64,000 bases of DNA from JACQFZ01 sp045810625 (GTDB lineage Bacteria > Pseudomonadota > Gammaproteobacteria > Acidiferrobacterales > Sulfurifustaceae). The stretch lies in contig JBJMVQ010000016.1 in the NCBI GenBank assembly GCA_045810625.1, positions 23,110-87,109 of the forward strand, written 5' to 3'. The position numbers were made by a program, and so were the translations under genes. This document shows positions 56,801 through 64,000 of this stretch, piece after piece. The notes under the pieces are model-generated. The model was not told the origin of the DNA. It did not search any database and was given only the letters and a program-made list of their open reading frames with translations. How positions within the stretch are numbered: position 1 is the first letter of the stretch; each line of letters begins with the position of its first letter.

Positions 56801-56979
56801 ACGATTCCGGGCGCGAAACCGCCGAACCACGCGGCCGCGAGCACCGCGCCGACGGATATGAGTAGCGGTGCGTCGGTCGAGAACCAGCGCGCGAGATGCA
56901 AGCGCAGCAGCACCGCGGCGGCGACGGCGGCGATCGCAAAGAGATAAGCAACGCCGTGTTTTCGCAGGTGTCGGCGCAT
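53899..56979 (-). CDS. Hybrid sensor histidine kinase: KdpD-type membrane domain, four PAS, REC
   Basis: A 1026-residue kinase from ATG 56979; a GTG at 57051 would add 24 polar residues. The N-terminal ~115 residues form a DUF4118/KdpD-like membrane bundle (AAWFGGFAPGIVTTLLTAGS). Four PAS domains follow (about 144-256, 265-387, 393-520 and 529-650). HisKA has His666 in LATLAHELRNPLAPIQHG. The HATPase has LLNNAVKYT, DNGIGIA and GGLGIGLTL. The C-terminal receiver has the acceptor Asp in VVLLDIGMPRMNG and the lysine in HHVTKPID. No partner regulator or HPt gene is near, so it is an orphan kinase. It converges on the MaoC-like gene with 6 bases between stop codons. Confidence 0.92.
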   Translation of the reverse strand: MRRHLRKHGVAYLFAIAAVAAAVLLRLHLARWFSTDAPLLISVGAVLAAAWFGGFAPGIVTTLLTAGSLVVLALVPHAVLLGAADNSTRVTLFIAVGLTVSVISETARRYRRRLEAAQNRMQRQLRRRKEYEEKIDRLNKQLRLVTDCAPVLLAYWDTNLRYKFVNKRYAARFGLQPRDLIGRPISELLGPEAYALVEPYVQKVMRGERVECELELPYRELGWRWMRAACEPEIDATGRTVGCLAAITDITSHKEAEADLRASQERLALTQQAIGIGTFEWDLRTDKVEWSATLEALYGYPAGGFGRTLQAWKARIHPDDCAHMHATVERARREIVDLREEFRIVRVDENVRWVAALAKVFADGEGRPARMVGVNLDITEHKRADEVLRERERMLAQSQQMAHVGGWELDLNDMPMPTQNMLRWTDETYRIFGFAPGSIDVTPELFMSRVHPDDRGKIVDAVAQALREKAPYELEHRIIRPDGAERIIHEWVTIQLAPEGRVLRLLGTAQDITEQRRMEEQVRASERQFRLLADAMPQIAWVTDAFGRVIYVNQRWCDYTGLAPEQSQSDSHLASIVHPDDIAPMMEAWSRCLATGADYEQQLRFKRAADGAYRWFLSRGVAVRDEQGRVARWFGTATDIEDQKRAEEALRESDRRKDEFLATLAHELRNPLAPIQHGLQVMRMPNANLGMREQARLMMERQTAQMVRLIDDLLDVSRISRNTLELRKEWVDLGAIVQTAVETSRPLVEAAGHTLTVELPSERILLNADVTRLAQVFANLLNNAVKYTCFGGRITITAEQRADEVSVAVKDNGIGIARDKLDAIFDMFVQLDRSLEAARGGLGIGLTLTKRLVEMHGGRIEARSDGPGTGSEFVVHLPTVLLPVDTVPCPALDVDICADAPSLSILVVDDNQDSADSLAALLRLMGHRARTARDGVEAIEVAESFRPDVVLLDIGMPRMNGYETARHLRGRPWGKELLLVALTGWGQESDKRRARDAGFDHHVTKPIDPTLLTRLLAERARVPAGA

Positions 56980-57127
56980 CCGTATCGCAGCGGCAATGTC
57001 TGTCGACGAAGGGTGAGTGTTGTTGCTATGACAACGTCGAGAGTGTGGCACGTTGCGCGCGTGCGGAGCAATCGCGAAATAGTCGCGCCGATGGCAGGGG
57101 CTTGCGCCCAGTGCGGGCGAAACTTTT

Positions 57128-58096
57128 TCAGCTCAAGATTTCTCGATCGCGCAAGAACTTGAGCGTGAACCGCACGCCAAAGCCGCTAACATCGCTCGGT
57201 ATGTGTGCGAGCGCACCTTTTTGATTGCCGGCGGCGAGGTCGAGATGCACCCAAGGAATGTCGTTCGGCACGAACCGGTGCAGGAAGAGGCCAGCCAGAA
57301 TTTGATCCGCTTCGCTTTCGATCGTGCACTGCTTCACGTCGGCGACGTCGCTCTTCAACAGGTCCTCGTAGTCCTCGGGGAGCGGGAACGGCCACACACG
57401 CTCGCCGGAGTGACGCCGGTTTCGATCAGGCCGGGTATCCGGTCGTCGCGATTGGTGATGACGCCCGAGAAGCGCGTGCCGAGCGCGAAGATGCACGCGC
57501 CGGTGAGCGTGGCGTAGTCGACGATCAGGCGCGGTTTTTCGCGTGCGGCGAAGTGCAGCGTGTCGGCGAGCACCCTGCGTCCTTCGGCGTCGGTGTGCAC
57601 GATCTCGATGGTCGCGGGTCGACGGCGCGGCGTTTGTCCGCATTCGAGCCGCTCTTGAAACCCGGCAGCGCGAAATCGGCGGCGAGTACGGCCGCGAGCG
57701 GCGCTTCGAGCGCGTCGGCAGCGCGTGCGCCATTGAGGGTCGGTGCGGCGAGCGCGATTCGCTTCGGTCGTTCATCGAGCAACGGCGCGACTATTTTGCC
57801 CGCGAGCGTCAGTCGATCGAACGCGGGGCGTCCGGATTCATGCCGGCCGCAGCAAGGCGTGTGCCGGTCGGGTTCGGCAAATCGGTCACGAAGGGTTTCG
57901 CATTCCCGAGCTTGTAGCCACTGCGGCTCATGCGGGTCATGATCGTGTCGGCGAACGCCAGCGTATTCGGCATCGATCGCTCCGCCGCGAGTATCATCGC
58001 AACGTGGGTGAAGGCGTTGAGATCTTTGGGCGTCGTGTCGGCGGCGACGCGTCGGATTTTTGGCGTGCGACGCGGGAGCAGGTTGGGCGGCGCCAT
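57128..58096 (-). pseudogene. Decayed M17 leucyl aminopeptidase family gene
   Basis: Parts of one M17 peptidase occur in successive minus-strand frames. The N-terminal domain (58096-57809: TPKDLNAFTHVAMILAAE, then AKPFVTDLPNPTGTRLAAAG) breaks at about 57815. It continues in another frame with LTLAGKIVAPLLDERPKRIA and DFALPGFKSG (to about 57650). A third frame resumes at IVHTDAEGRRVLADTLHFAA and DYATLTGACIFALGTRFSGV, and a fourth ends with KGALAHIPSDVSGFGVRFTL. At least three frameshifts are present. The middle block with most metal ligands is missing, so the product cannot be active. A functional relative would be about 460 residues. Confidence 0.85.
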
Positions 58097-58177
58097 GGAA
58101 GTCAGTATTAACAGCCTTGATTTATTGAATTAGAAAACAGATGATACCCGCGCAGGTCACCGTTACGCCTCCATGCC

Positions 58178-59224
58178 ATGAATGAAACCGCTACTGTCGC
58201 TGTCCAGGGAGCCGTGAGCACCGCGGATCAAAAGCGCCTCCTGCGCGAAATGATTTTCTACCGGCGCTTCGAAGAACGCGCGTTCGAGGCGTATATGGAA
58301 CACAAGGTCGGCGGGTTCCTGCATCTATATATAGGTCAGGAGGCGGTCGCGACCGGCGTTCTCGAAATGGCGCGCCGCGGGCACGACTACGTGATCACCG
58401 GCTATCGCGACCATATCCACGCGATCAAGTCGGGCGCTCCCGCCCGCGAAGTGATGGCCGAGCTGTACGGCAAGGAAACCGGGTCCTCGCGCGGCCGCGG
58501 CGGCTCGATGCATATTTTCGATCCCAACGCCAAATTCATGGGCGGCTACGCGCTCGTCGGCGAGCCGTTCCCGCTCGCGGCGGGCCTCGCGCTCGCCTGC
58601 AAATACAAGAAGACCGACCAGATCGCCATCTGTTTCCTCGGCGACGGCGCCAACAATCAGGGCACCTTCCACGAGACGATGAACATGGCGTCGCTGTGGA
58701 AGCTACCGGTGCTGTTCGTCTGCGAGAACAACCTCTACGCCATCGGCACGCGCATCGACCGATCGAGCGCGGTCATCGATCAATACAAGCGTGTCTGCGG
58801 CTACAACATCCCCTCGAGTCAGCATGATGGGCAGGACATCGAGGTCGTCATGGATTCGGCCCGGAAAGCGATCGACCACGTGCGCTCGGGCAAAGGCCCG
58901 TACTTCATCGAGTACCTGACCTACCGCCTGCGCGGCCATTCGATGTCGGACAAGACCGCCGCTTATCGAACCAAAGATGAAGAGCAGAAGTGGCAGGCGC
59001 GCGATCCGCTCAGGGTGTACGCCGAGAAGCTCAAGAAAGCCAAGGTCATCACCGACGAGGATTTGAAAGCGCTGGAACGCGAGATCCACGACGAGATCGA
59101 GAACGATGTCGTCAAGTTCGCGGAGGACAGCCCGCCGCCGCGCGTGCAGGACCTGACCAAGTACGTGCTTGACGACAATCCCGATCCGCGCTGGATCGGA
59201 CCTTTTCAGAACACTTATCCGTAA
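58178..59224 (+). CDS. pdhA: Pyruvate dehydrogenase E1 component, alpha subunit
   Basis: A 348-residue thiamine-diphosphate enzyme subunit that decarboxylates pyruvate. The E1-alpha features are present: MIFYRRFEERAFEAYMEHKV, YRDHIHAIKSGAP, GGSMHIFD, and the ThDP/Mg motif at 155-185 beginning GDGANNQGTFHE and ending CENN. The phosphorylation-loop region YRLRGHSMSDKTAAYRTKDE is typical. It starts the order E1alpha-E1beta-hydrolase-E2/E3. The heterodimeric E1 form is characteristic of many bacteria and of organelle-type complexes, in contrast to the homodimeric AceE of enteric bacteria. Confidence 0.95.
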   Translation: MNETATVAVQGAVSTADQKRLLREMIFYRRFEERAFEAYMEHKVGGFLHLYIGQEAVATGVLEMARRGHDYVITGYRDHIHAIKSGAPAREVMAELYGKETGSSRGRGGSMHIFDPNAKFMGGYALVGEPFPLAAGLALACKYKKTDQIAICFLGDGANNQGTFHETMNMASLWKLPVLFVCENNLYAIGTRIDRSSAVIDQYKRVCGYNIPSSQHDGQDIEVVMDSARKAIDHVRSGKGPYFIEYLTYRLRGHSMSDKTAAYRTKDEEQKWQARDPLRVYAEKLKKAKVITDEDLKALEREIHDEIENDVVKFAEDSPPPRVQDLTKYVLDDNPDPRWIGPFQNTYP

Positions 59225-59295
59225 ATCGGTGCCCTCCCGATCCCTCCAGGGCAGGAGGGTGGGGCGGGCGCGCTCAACGAACGGGAACATCACGC

Positions 59296-60276
59296 ATGGC
59301 GGAACTGTACTACTGGGAGGCGATACGGCGGGCGCACGATGAGGAGCTCGCGAACGATGCGAACGTCATCGTCATGGGCGAAGACGTCGGCCTCGTCGGC
59401 GGAACCTATAAAGCGACGCAGGGGCTCTACCAGAAATACGGCGAGAGCCGCGTCATCGACACACCCATCTCCGAGAATTCCTTCTGCGGCATCGGCATCG
59501 GCGCCGCGATGGCCGGTTTGCGGCCGATCGTCGAGATCATGTCCATCAACTTCGCGCTGCTCGCGCTCGACACGCTCATCAACGCGGCCGCGAAGATCCG
59601 CTATATGTCGGGAGGGCGGGTGAGCGTTCCGTTCGTCATGCGCACGCCCGGCGGCACGGCGCACCAGCTCGCCGCGCAGCACTCGGCGCGCCTCGCGCGG
59701 CTCTTCATGAGCACGTCGGGCCTGCGGGTCGTCACGCCGCGCAGCCCGCTCGACGCCTGCGGGATGCTGAAGAGCGCGATTCGCTGCAACGATCCGGTGA
59801 TCTTCATCGAGCACGAACGCATGTACAACATGCGCGAAGAGGTGCCCGACAAGGAGTACTTTCGCCCGCTCGAAGGCGCGGAGATCGTGCGCCGCGGCAC
59901 GGACCTTACGCTCATCGGCTACAACCTGAGCTTGCAGCTCTGCCTCGAAGCGGCGAAGCGCCTCGAGAAAGACGGCATCAGCGCCGAGGTCGTCGACCTG
60001 CGCTCGCTCAAGCCGCTCGATCGCGAAACGATCCGCCGTTCAGTCGAGAAAACGCATCGCGTGCTCGTGGCCGAAGAGGACGAGGCCTCGGTCGGGGTCG
60101 GCTCGGAGATCATCACGACCGTGATCGAAGAGTGCTTCTTCGCGCTCGATGCGCAGCCGGTACGCGTGCACGCGGCCGATGTGCCGGTACCGTATGCCGA
60201 AAACCTCGAACGGCAAGCGATCCCGGACGTCGACGACGTCTACCAGGGCGCGCTTCGCGTAATGGGCCGCGCGTAA
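59296..60276 (+). CDS. pdhB: Pyruvate dehydrogenase E1 component, beta subunit
   Basis: A 326-residue partner of PdhA. It opens with WEAIRRAHDEELANDANVIV and VMGEDVGLVGGTYKATQGL, includes the catalytic-Glu segment DTPISENSFCGIGIGAAMAG, and contains VDLRSLKPLDRETIRRSVEK of the transketolase C-terminal domain. It forms an alpha2beta2 tetramer binding two ThDP. It lies 71 bases after pdhA and ends 1 base before the next small gene. Confidence 0.95.
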   Translation: MAELYYWEAIRRAHDEELANDANVIVMGEDVGLVGGTYKATQGLYQKYGESRVIDTPISENSFCGIGIGAAMAGLRPIVEIMSINFALLALDTLINAAAKIRYMSGGRVSVPFVMRTPGGTAHQLAAQHSARLARLFMSTSGLRVVTPRSPLDACGMLKSAIRCNDPVIFIEHERMYNMREEVPDKEYFRPLEGAEIVRRGTDLTLIGYNLSLQLCLEAAKRLEKDGISAEVVDLRSLKPLDRETIRRSVEKTHRVLVAEEDEASVGVGSEIITTVIEECFFALDAQPVRVHAADVPVPYAENLERQAIPDVDDVYQGALRVMGRA

Positions 60277-60277
60277 A

Positions 60278-60799
60278 TTGCGAATACTGGGATTGGCAGG
60301 GCGCAAGCAGTCGACGTTCGCTCATTTGGAAGAGCTGTTGAAGATATTGGATGTCGGTGCGACGACTGTGACGCTGCAGCGGTATCGCTTTTGGGAAGGA
60401 GCGCCGGACCATCCGAATCCGGACGTCGTGCCGGAGGCGCAGACGGCGGCGGAAAGCGGCGCCGATCTCGTGATTGCGAAATCCATCGGTACGCTCGTAA
60501 CGATGATTGCCCACGCGCAATTCGGATTCCGGCCGGAACGGGCCGTTTTTATCGGCACCCCGTTGCGGCGTTATGCGGCAGAGGACCGACTCGGCGCACT
60601 GAAGAAATTCACCGGCGAGGTGCCGACGCTGTTCATCCAGCAAACGGACGACTTCAACGGCGGCTTCGCGGCGCTCGCGTCCGCGCTCGCGGGCAACGCA
60701 CGCTGCACCTTGGCCGAAGTGCCGGGAAACGATCACATGTACACCGATGCCGTGCGCCTGAAGCAATGCATCGAGAATTGGTATGGGCGCGCCGCGTAA
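60278..60799 (+). CDS. Small alpha/beta hydrolase-like protein in the PDH cluster
   Basis: A 173-residue protein starting at TTG 60278, one base after the pdhB stop. It has the fold of small esterase-like hydrolases: a nucleophile-elbow candidate Ser69 in VIAKSIGTLVT, a strand VPTLFIQQTDDFNG with an acidic residue, and His153 in VPGNDHMYTD. A lid domain is absent. Its insertion between E1beta and the E2-E3 gene in the same direction suggests a linked role, perhaps removing an inhibitory acyl group or thioester, but no evidence identifies the substrate. Confidence 0.7.
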   Translation: MRILGLAGRKQSTFAHLEELLKILDVGATTVTLQRYRFWEGAPDHPNPDVVPEAQTAAESGADLVIAKSIGTLVTMIAHAQFGFRPERAVFIGTPLRRYAAEDRLGALKKFTGEVPTLFIQQTDDFNGGFAALASALAGNARCTLAEVPGNDHMYTDAVRLKQCIENWYGRAA

Positions 60800-60894
60800 C
60801 TGAAGCGCCGCGGCGCGCGCGTTTCGTCAGCCCGTGAACGAACGCCTTGCCCTTGCTGCCGAAGGGCGAGGTACTGCAAGTAAGGAGTCTCGCC

Positions 60895-63600
60895 ATGGCC
60901 GACCCTTTCGTAATCAAGATGCCGAAGCTCTCGGACACCATGACCGAAGGTACGATGGTGACCTGGGAGAAGCAGCCCGGCGACAAGATCGAGCGCGGAA
61001 CGATCATCGCCACCGTCGAGACCGACAAGGCGATCATGGACGTCGAGGTGTTCCGCGAGGGTTATCTCTCCGGCCCGCTGGCCCCGGCCAACAGCGTCGT
61101 TCCGGTCGGCGAGCCGATCGCGTATCTCGTCGCGTCGACGGACGAGGTGAAGGGCGGCGAAGCCGCGATGCCGAAGGCCGCCGATCGCGTCGAGGTCGAA
61201 ACGGCGGCGGCGGAGCCGGCGCGCTTCGATCCCTACGGCACGCACAAAGCGAAGACGCGCATTCCCGCGATGCCGCACGGCGCGACACCCGCACCGCGCC
61301 CGCGCCAGGGCCGGGCGACGCCGTATGCGCGCCAGCTCGCGGGCGCGCACGGCATCGACATCAACAGCCTGATCGGCAGCGGGGCGGCCGGAGCGATCGT
61401 CGCCGAAGACGTGCTCGCGCCGCGCACGCCGCCGGGCATGGTGAAGCGCATTTACCAGGTGCCGGGCACCGGCCGGCCGATGGATGCGATGGAGAAAGCC
61501 GTCGCGCACAACATGGAGTACGCGGTGTCGATGCCGCTGTTCCATGTGACGGTGAACGTAAACCCGGACCGCTTGGTCGCGGCGTCCAAGAAGGAAGGCT
61601 ACTCGCTCACCGTCACGCTCGCAAAAGCCGCGGGCCACGCCATCCGGAAATTCCCGCGCGTCAACGCCGCGTACCAGCACGAAGATCGCATCGTCGAGCG
61701 CGAGCAGATCGACATCGGCCTCGCGGTCGAGACCGAAGGCATGGGCCTCGTCGTGCCGGTGCTGCGCGACGTCATGAACAAATCGCTGAAGCAGCTGAGC
61801 GACGAGTGGAAAGACCTGGTCGCGCGCGCCCGCGTGAAGCGCCTGAAGCCGCAGGAGTACTCGAACCCGACGTTCTCGATCTCGAACATGGGCATGCTCG
61901 GCGTCAGCCACTTCGACGCGCTGCCGTCGCCGGGCACGTCCGCGATCTTCGCGATCTCGACGCGCGGCGCGGACGGCATGATGCCGGTCACGATTACCGC
62001 GGATCACCGCATCATCAACGGCGCGGACGCCGCGAAGTTCCTCAACTACTTCAGGACCGTCGTCGAGAGCCCGGACGCGTGGCTCTACGGCGGCGAGCCG
62101 GCCGTCACCGACCGTGCGACGACGGGCATCGTGCCCGGGCAGTGGGATTACGACGTCGTTATCGTCGGCGGCGGCCCGGGCGGTGAGGATTGCGCGCGCG
62201 AGCTGGCGGATCACGGTAAGAAAGTGTTGATGGTAAACGACGCGCCGCTGCCGGGCGGCGAGTGCTTGTGGCGCGGCTGCATTCCGTCGAAGGCGTGGCG
62301 CGCGGGCGCGGACCGGCTGCGCGACCGCGCGCACGACGAGTTGCTCGGCGTCCTCGGCACCGACAACGGCAAGCTCGATTTCAAACGCCTGGAGAAACAC
62401 CGCCGCGGCGTGCTGCAGGCGCGCGGCGACATGGCGTTCAAGACCGACAAAGGCATGAAGATCGAGATCCGCCAGGGCTTCGCGCGCTTCGACGGCCCGA
62501 ACAGCATCACGATCGACACGAGCGGCAACATCAAAGATCCATTCCTGCGCGCCAAGATCCCCGAAGGCAAAAAGACGGAGCGCGTCACGTTCGGCGCGTG
62601 CGTCATCGCGACCGGCGCGCCGCCGTTCGTGCCGCCGATTCCGGGCGCCGACTCCGACGGCGTGCTCACGTCCGACACGGTTTGGGACTTGAAAGCCGTG
62701 CCGAAGCGGCTTGGCATCATCGGCGCCGGCGCGATCGGACTCGAAATGGCGCAGATCTTTGCCGACTTCGGCACGGAAGTGACCGTGGTCGAAATGCTGG
62801 ACCGCGTGCTGCCGGAGATGGACGCGGAGATTTCGAAGAATCTCGCGGAGCTGCTGAAGAAGCAGGACAACCTGAACGTCGTGGTGTCGGCGAAAGTGAC
62901 GAAGATCGCGGGCAAGGCCGGTACGATGACGCTCTCCTATAGCGACAGCGCCGGCAAGAACGCGAACTACAAGTGCGACTACGTCCTCGTCGCCACCGGC
63001 AAACGCCCGGTGCTCGAGCCGCTCGCGCTCGACAAGGCCGGTGTCGTCGCGGAGCGCGGCGCGATCAAAGTCAGCCAGACGTGCCGCACGAACGTCTCGC
63101 ACATCTACGCCGTCGGCGACTGCAACGGCGGCCTGATGCTCGCGCACACCGCCGCGGCCCAAGGCCGCGTCGCGGCGCAATCGATCCTCGGCGAGCGCGC
63201 GATCTACAACGCCGACAAAGACTGCGGCGTCATCTTCACCCGCCCGCAGGCGGCATTCGTGGGTTTAACGATGGAGCAGGCGAAAGCCCGCGGCATCGAC
63301 GCGCTCGAAGTGAAGATGCCGATGAGCATCGATGCCAAAGCGATGATGACCGGCGAAACCGACGGCTTCATCAAGCTCGTCGCCGACAAGAATTCGCACC
63401 GCATCGTCGGCGTGCACTTCCTCACCGACCACGCCGATACTTTGATCGGCGAAGCCGTGATGATCGTTTCCGGCGACATGACGCTGGAGCAGGTGGGACA
63501 GGCAATCCACCCGCACCCGACGCAGACGGAGCTGTTCGGCGAAATGGCGCGGCGGTTGTTGGCGCGGTTGCGGAGAAGCGCGCGCGTCGCCGGTAAATAG
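60895..63600 (+). CDS. Fused dihydrolipoamide acetyltransferase (E2) and dihydrolipoamide dehydrogenase (E3)
   Basis: A 901-residue fusion. Residues 3-77 form a lipoyl domain with Lys45 (ETDKAIMD). A linker and the E1/E3-binding domain follow (about 140-176, RATPYARQLAGAHGIDINSL). The acetyltransferase core (about 186-395) ends in DHRIING with His371; Asn375 replaces the usual Asp of HxxxDG, much as in plastid-type E2. From 418 onward lies a complete flavoprotein: FAD motif VVIVGGGPGGE, redox pair Cys457/Cys462 (GECLWRGCIPSK), NAD motif GIIGAGAIGLEMAQ, and His-Glu in HPHPTQTE (872-879). Start ATG 60895 has AAGGAG at 60882. Separate chains are the rule in bacteria; fusion is unusual. Confidence 0.93.
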   Translation: MADPFVIKMPKLSDTMTEGTMVTWEKQPGDKIERGTIIATVETDKAIMDVEVFREGYLSGPLAPANSVVPVGEPIAYLVASTDEVKGGEAAMPKAADRVEVETAAAEPARFDPYGTHKAKTRIPAMPHGATPAPRPRQGRATPYARQLAGAHGIDINSLIGSGAAGAIVAEDVLAPRTPPGMVKRIYQVPGTGRPMDAMEKAVAHNMEYAVSMPLFHVTVNVNPDRLVAASKKEGYSLTVTLAKAAGHAIRKFPRVNAAYQHEDRIVEREQIDIGLAVETEGMGLVVPVLRDVMNKSLKQLSDEWKDLVARARVKRLKPQEYSNPTFSISNMGMLGVSHFDALPSPGTSAIFAISTRGADGMMPVTITADHRIINGADAAKFLNYFRTVVESPDAWLYGGEPAVTDRATTGIVPGQWDYDVVIVGGGPGGEDCARELADHGKKVLMVNDAPLPGGECLWRGCIPSKAWRAGADRLRDRAHDELLGVLGTDNGKLDFKRLEKHRRGVLQARGDMAFKTDKGMKIEIRQGFARFDGPNSITIDTSGNIKDPFLRAKIPEGKKTERVTFGACVIATGAPPFVPPIPGADSDGVLTSDTVWDLKAVPKRLGIIGAGAIGLEMAQIFADFGTEVTVVEMLDRVLPEMDAEISKNLAELLKKQDNLNVVVSAKVTKIAGKAGTMTLSYSDSAGKNANYKCDYVLVATGKRPVLEPLALDKAGVVAERGAIKVSQTCRTNVSHIYAVGDCNGGLMLAHTAAAQGRVAAQSILGERAIYNADKDCGVIFTRPQAAFVGLTMEQAKARGIDALEVKMPMSIDAKAMMTGETDGFIKLVADKNSHRIVGVHFLTDHADTLIGEAVMIVSGDMTLEQVGQAIHPHPTQTELFGEMARRLLARLRRSARVAGK

Positions 63601-63605
63601 CGATC

Positions 63606-63628
63606 CCCTCTCCCTGTTAGGGAGAGGG
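63606..63628 (+). terminator. Palindrome after the E2-E3 gene (CCCTCTCCC family)
   Basis: Perfect 10-bp stem CCCTCTCCCT / AGGGAGAGGG with loop GTT, five bases after the stop codon, followed by TTAGGGTGAGGGTGG. This is a widespread proteobacterial intergenic repeat. It may double as a terminator for the PDH operon, but there is no T-run. Confidence 0.6.
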
Positions 63629-63818
63629 TTAGGGTGAGGGTGGAATGTTCGGCGCTCCCGCGCCGATTGGTCGAAGTAATAAATTTACTTGTGGGTGGTT
63701 GACCCATCGCTTCGCGCGTGTCGCTCCGCGCGCATCCTGCGCGCCCGCGACATTGACACATCCCTGTGTGGCACCTGCGCTCTCGCGAAATTCGTACGTC
63801 CCTGTACAGCACGGCAAG

Positions 63819-63850
63819 CTACTTTTCTTTGTCTCGCCAAAGAAAAGTAG
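63819..63850. repeat. Perfect palindrome, CTACTTTTCTTTG arms
   Basis: Arms CTACTTTTCTTTG (63819-63831) and CAAAGAAAAGTAG (63838-63850) match without error around the 6-base loop TCTCGC. The flank continues CCAAAAGAAAGGCGACCCCG, a phrase typical of a dispersed repeat in beta/gammaproteobacteria. Such a hairpin should be a bidirectional transcription stop. Confidence 0.75.
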
Positions 63851-64000
63851 CCAAAAGAAAGGCGACCCCGGGCGGCGCGCCCGGCGCTGCGCCTCCTGCT
63901 TCGCGCCGGGCCCGGCCCGCACTTCCCTGTGCGCGCTCGGCGGCGCGAATGCACGTTGCGCCGCTCCTGCGCGCATCCCTGCGCCCGCGGCATTCGTGCA

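Larger units (their letters stand above)
63601..64000. other. Right-end repeat region, no gene recognised
   Basis: No reading frame of protein character. After a palindrome (63606-63628) comes GC-rich, compositionally repetitive DNA with CATCCTGCGCGCCCGCGACA-type phrases echoed as CATCCCTGCGCCCGCGGCAT near the end. Within it is a perfect 13-base-arm palindrome (63819-63850). The pattern resembles the long dispersed intergenic elements of beta/gammaproteobacteria. The last bases may continue into the neighbouring locus. Confidence 0.6.

Noticed and set aside
54352..56865. Long open frame (about 840 codons) on the plus strand opposite the hybrid kinase
   Set aside because: The minus strand encodes an intact kinase with all motifs over the same bases. 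The plus frame has only Arg/His/Val-rich composition and no recognisable domain.
60733..63180. Long open frame (about 815 codons) on the minus strand opposite the E2-E3 gene
   Set aside because: It is antisense to a fully recognisable gene and its translation is low-complexity His/Arg/Asp-rich without any motif.
1..64000. tRNA, rRNA, prophage or transposase genes
   Set aside because: No cloverleaf-like sequence, rRNA core motif, integrase, capsid or DDE/tyrosine transposase motif was recognised by eye. A tRNAscan or covariance search would be decisive.

Overview
This is 64 kb of GC-rich bacterial chromosome from a Pseudomonadota member. Several features point to a beta/gammaproteobacterial lineage: the miaB-phoH-ybeY-corC-lnt block, leuS followed by lptE, argD-argF, a Skp/OmpH chaperone, and a FimX-like cyclic-di-GMP receptor. 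I recognise no rRNA, tRNA, CRISPR array, prophage or transposase, so the species cannot be named.

Layout. 1-3282: the 3' part of a CheA-type hybrid kinase (ChpA/PilL-like) and a membrane-anchored phosphonate-type binding protein. 3492-9219: a small membrane protein, then miaB, phoH, ybeY, corC and lnt. 9446-21419: a signalling island with a 2279-residue PAS/GAF kinase and its LuxR-type regulator, then a membrane kinase, a single-domain regulator and a REC-GGDEF cyclase. 21567-29154: skp, a metallophosphoesterase, leuS-lptE on the minus strand, a CarS-like CTP transferase and ettA. 29289-36175: the FimX-like protein, a dienelactone-hydrolase-like protein, argD-argF, and a PuuD-like membrane protein with a 31-residue companion.

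36595-45235 is a glutamate/aspartate ABC transporter locus (gltI, gltJ, gltK, gltL). It is interrupted by an oppositely oriented 4.6-kb RHS gene and also holds an extra four-helix membrane protein. 45306-50801: a HAD dehalogenase, a glyoxalase-like protein, a DegP-like protease without PDZ, and a MoxR-DUF58-VWA operon. 50802-58096: repeats, an aminotransferase remnant, a DpgC-like/MaoC-like pair, an orphan hybrid kinase and a decayed M17 aminopeptidase. 58178-63600: pyruvate dehydrogenase genes, with E2 and E3 fused into one 901-residue polypeptide. The right end is repeat-rich and non-coding.

The main theme is sensing: four sensor kinases, a diguanylate cyclase with an intact inhibitory site, and a FimX-type receptor whose catalytic residues are degenerate. 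Together with the ChpA-like kinase this suggests control of surface behaviour or type IV pili by cyclic-di-GMP, but no pilus structural gene lies in the window. The most unusual items are the rhs gene inside the glt locus, the E2-E3 fusion with a changed E2 active-site motif, the very large sensor kinase, the DpgC-like/MaoC-like pair, the bacterial CarS homologue and two tiny membrane proteins. Intergenic DNA carries at least three dispersed palindromic repeat families, and two genes are clearly decaying.
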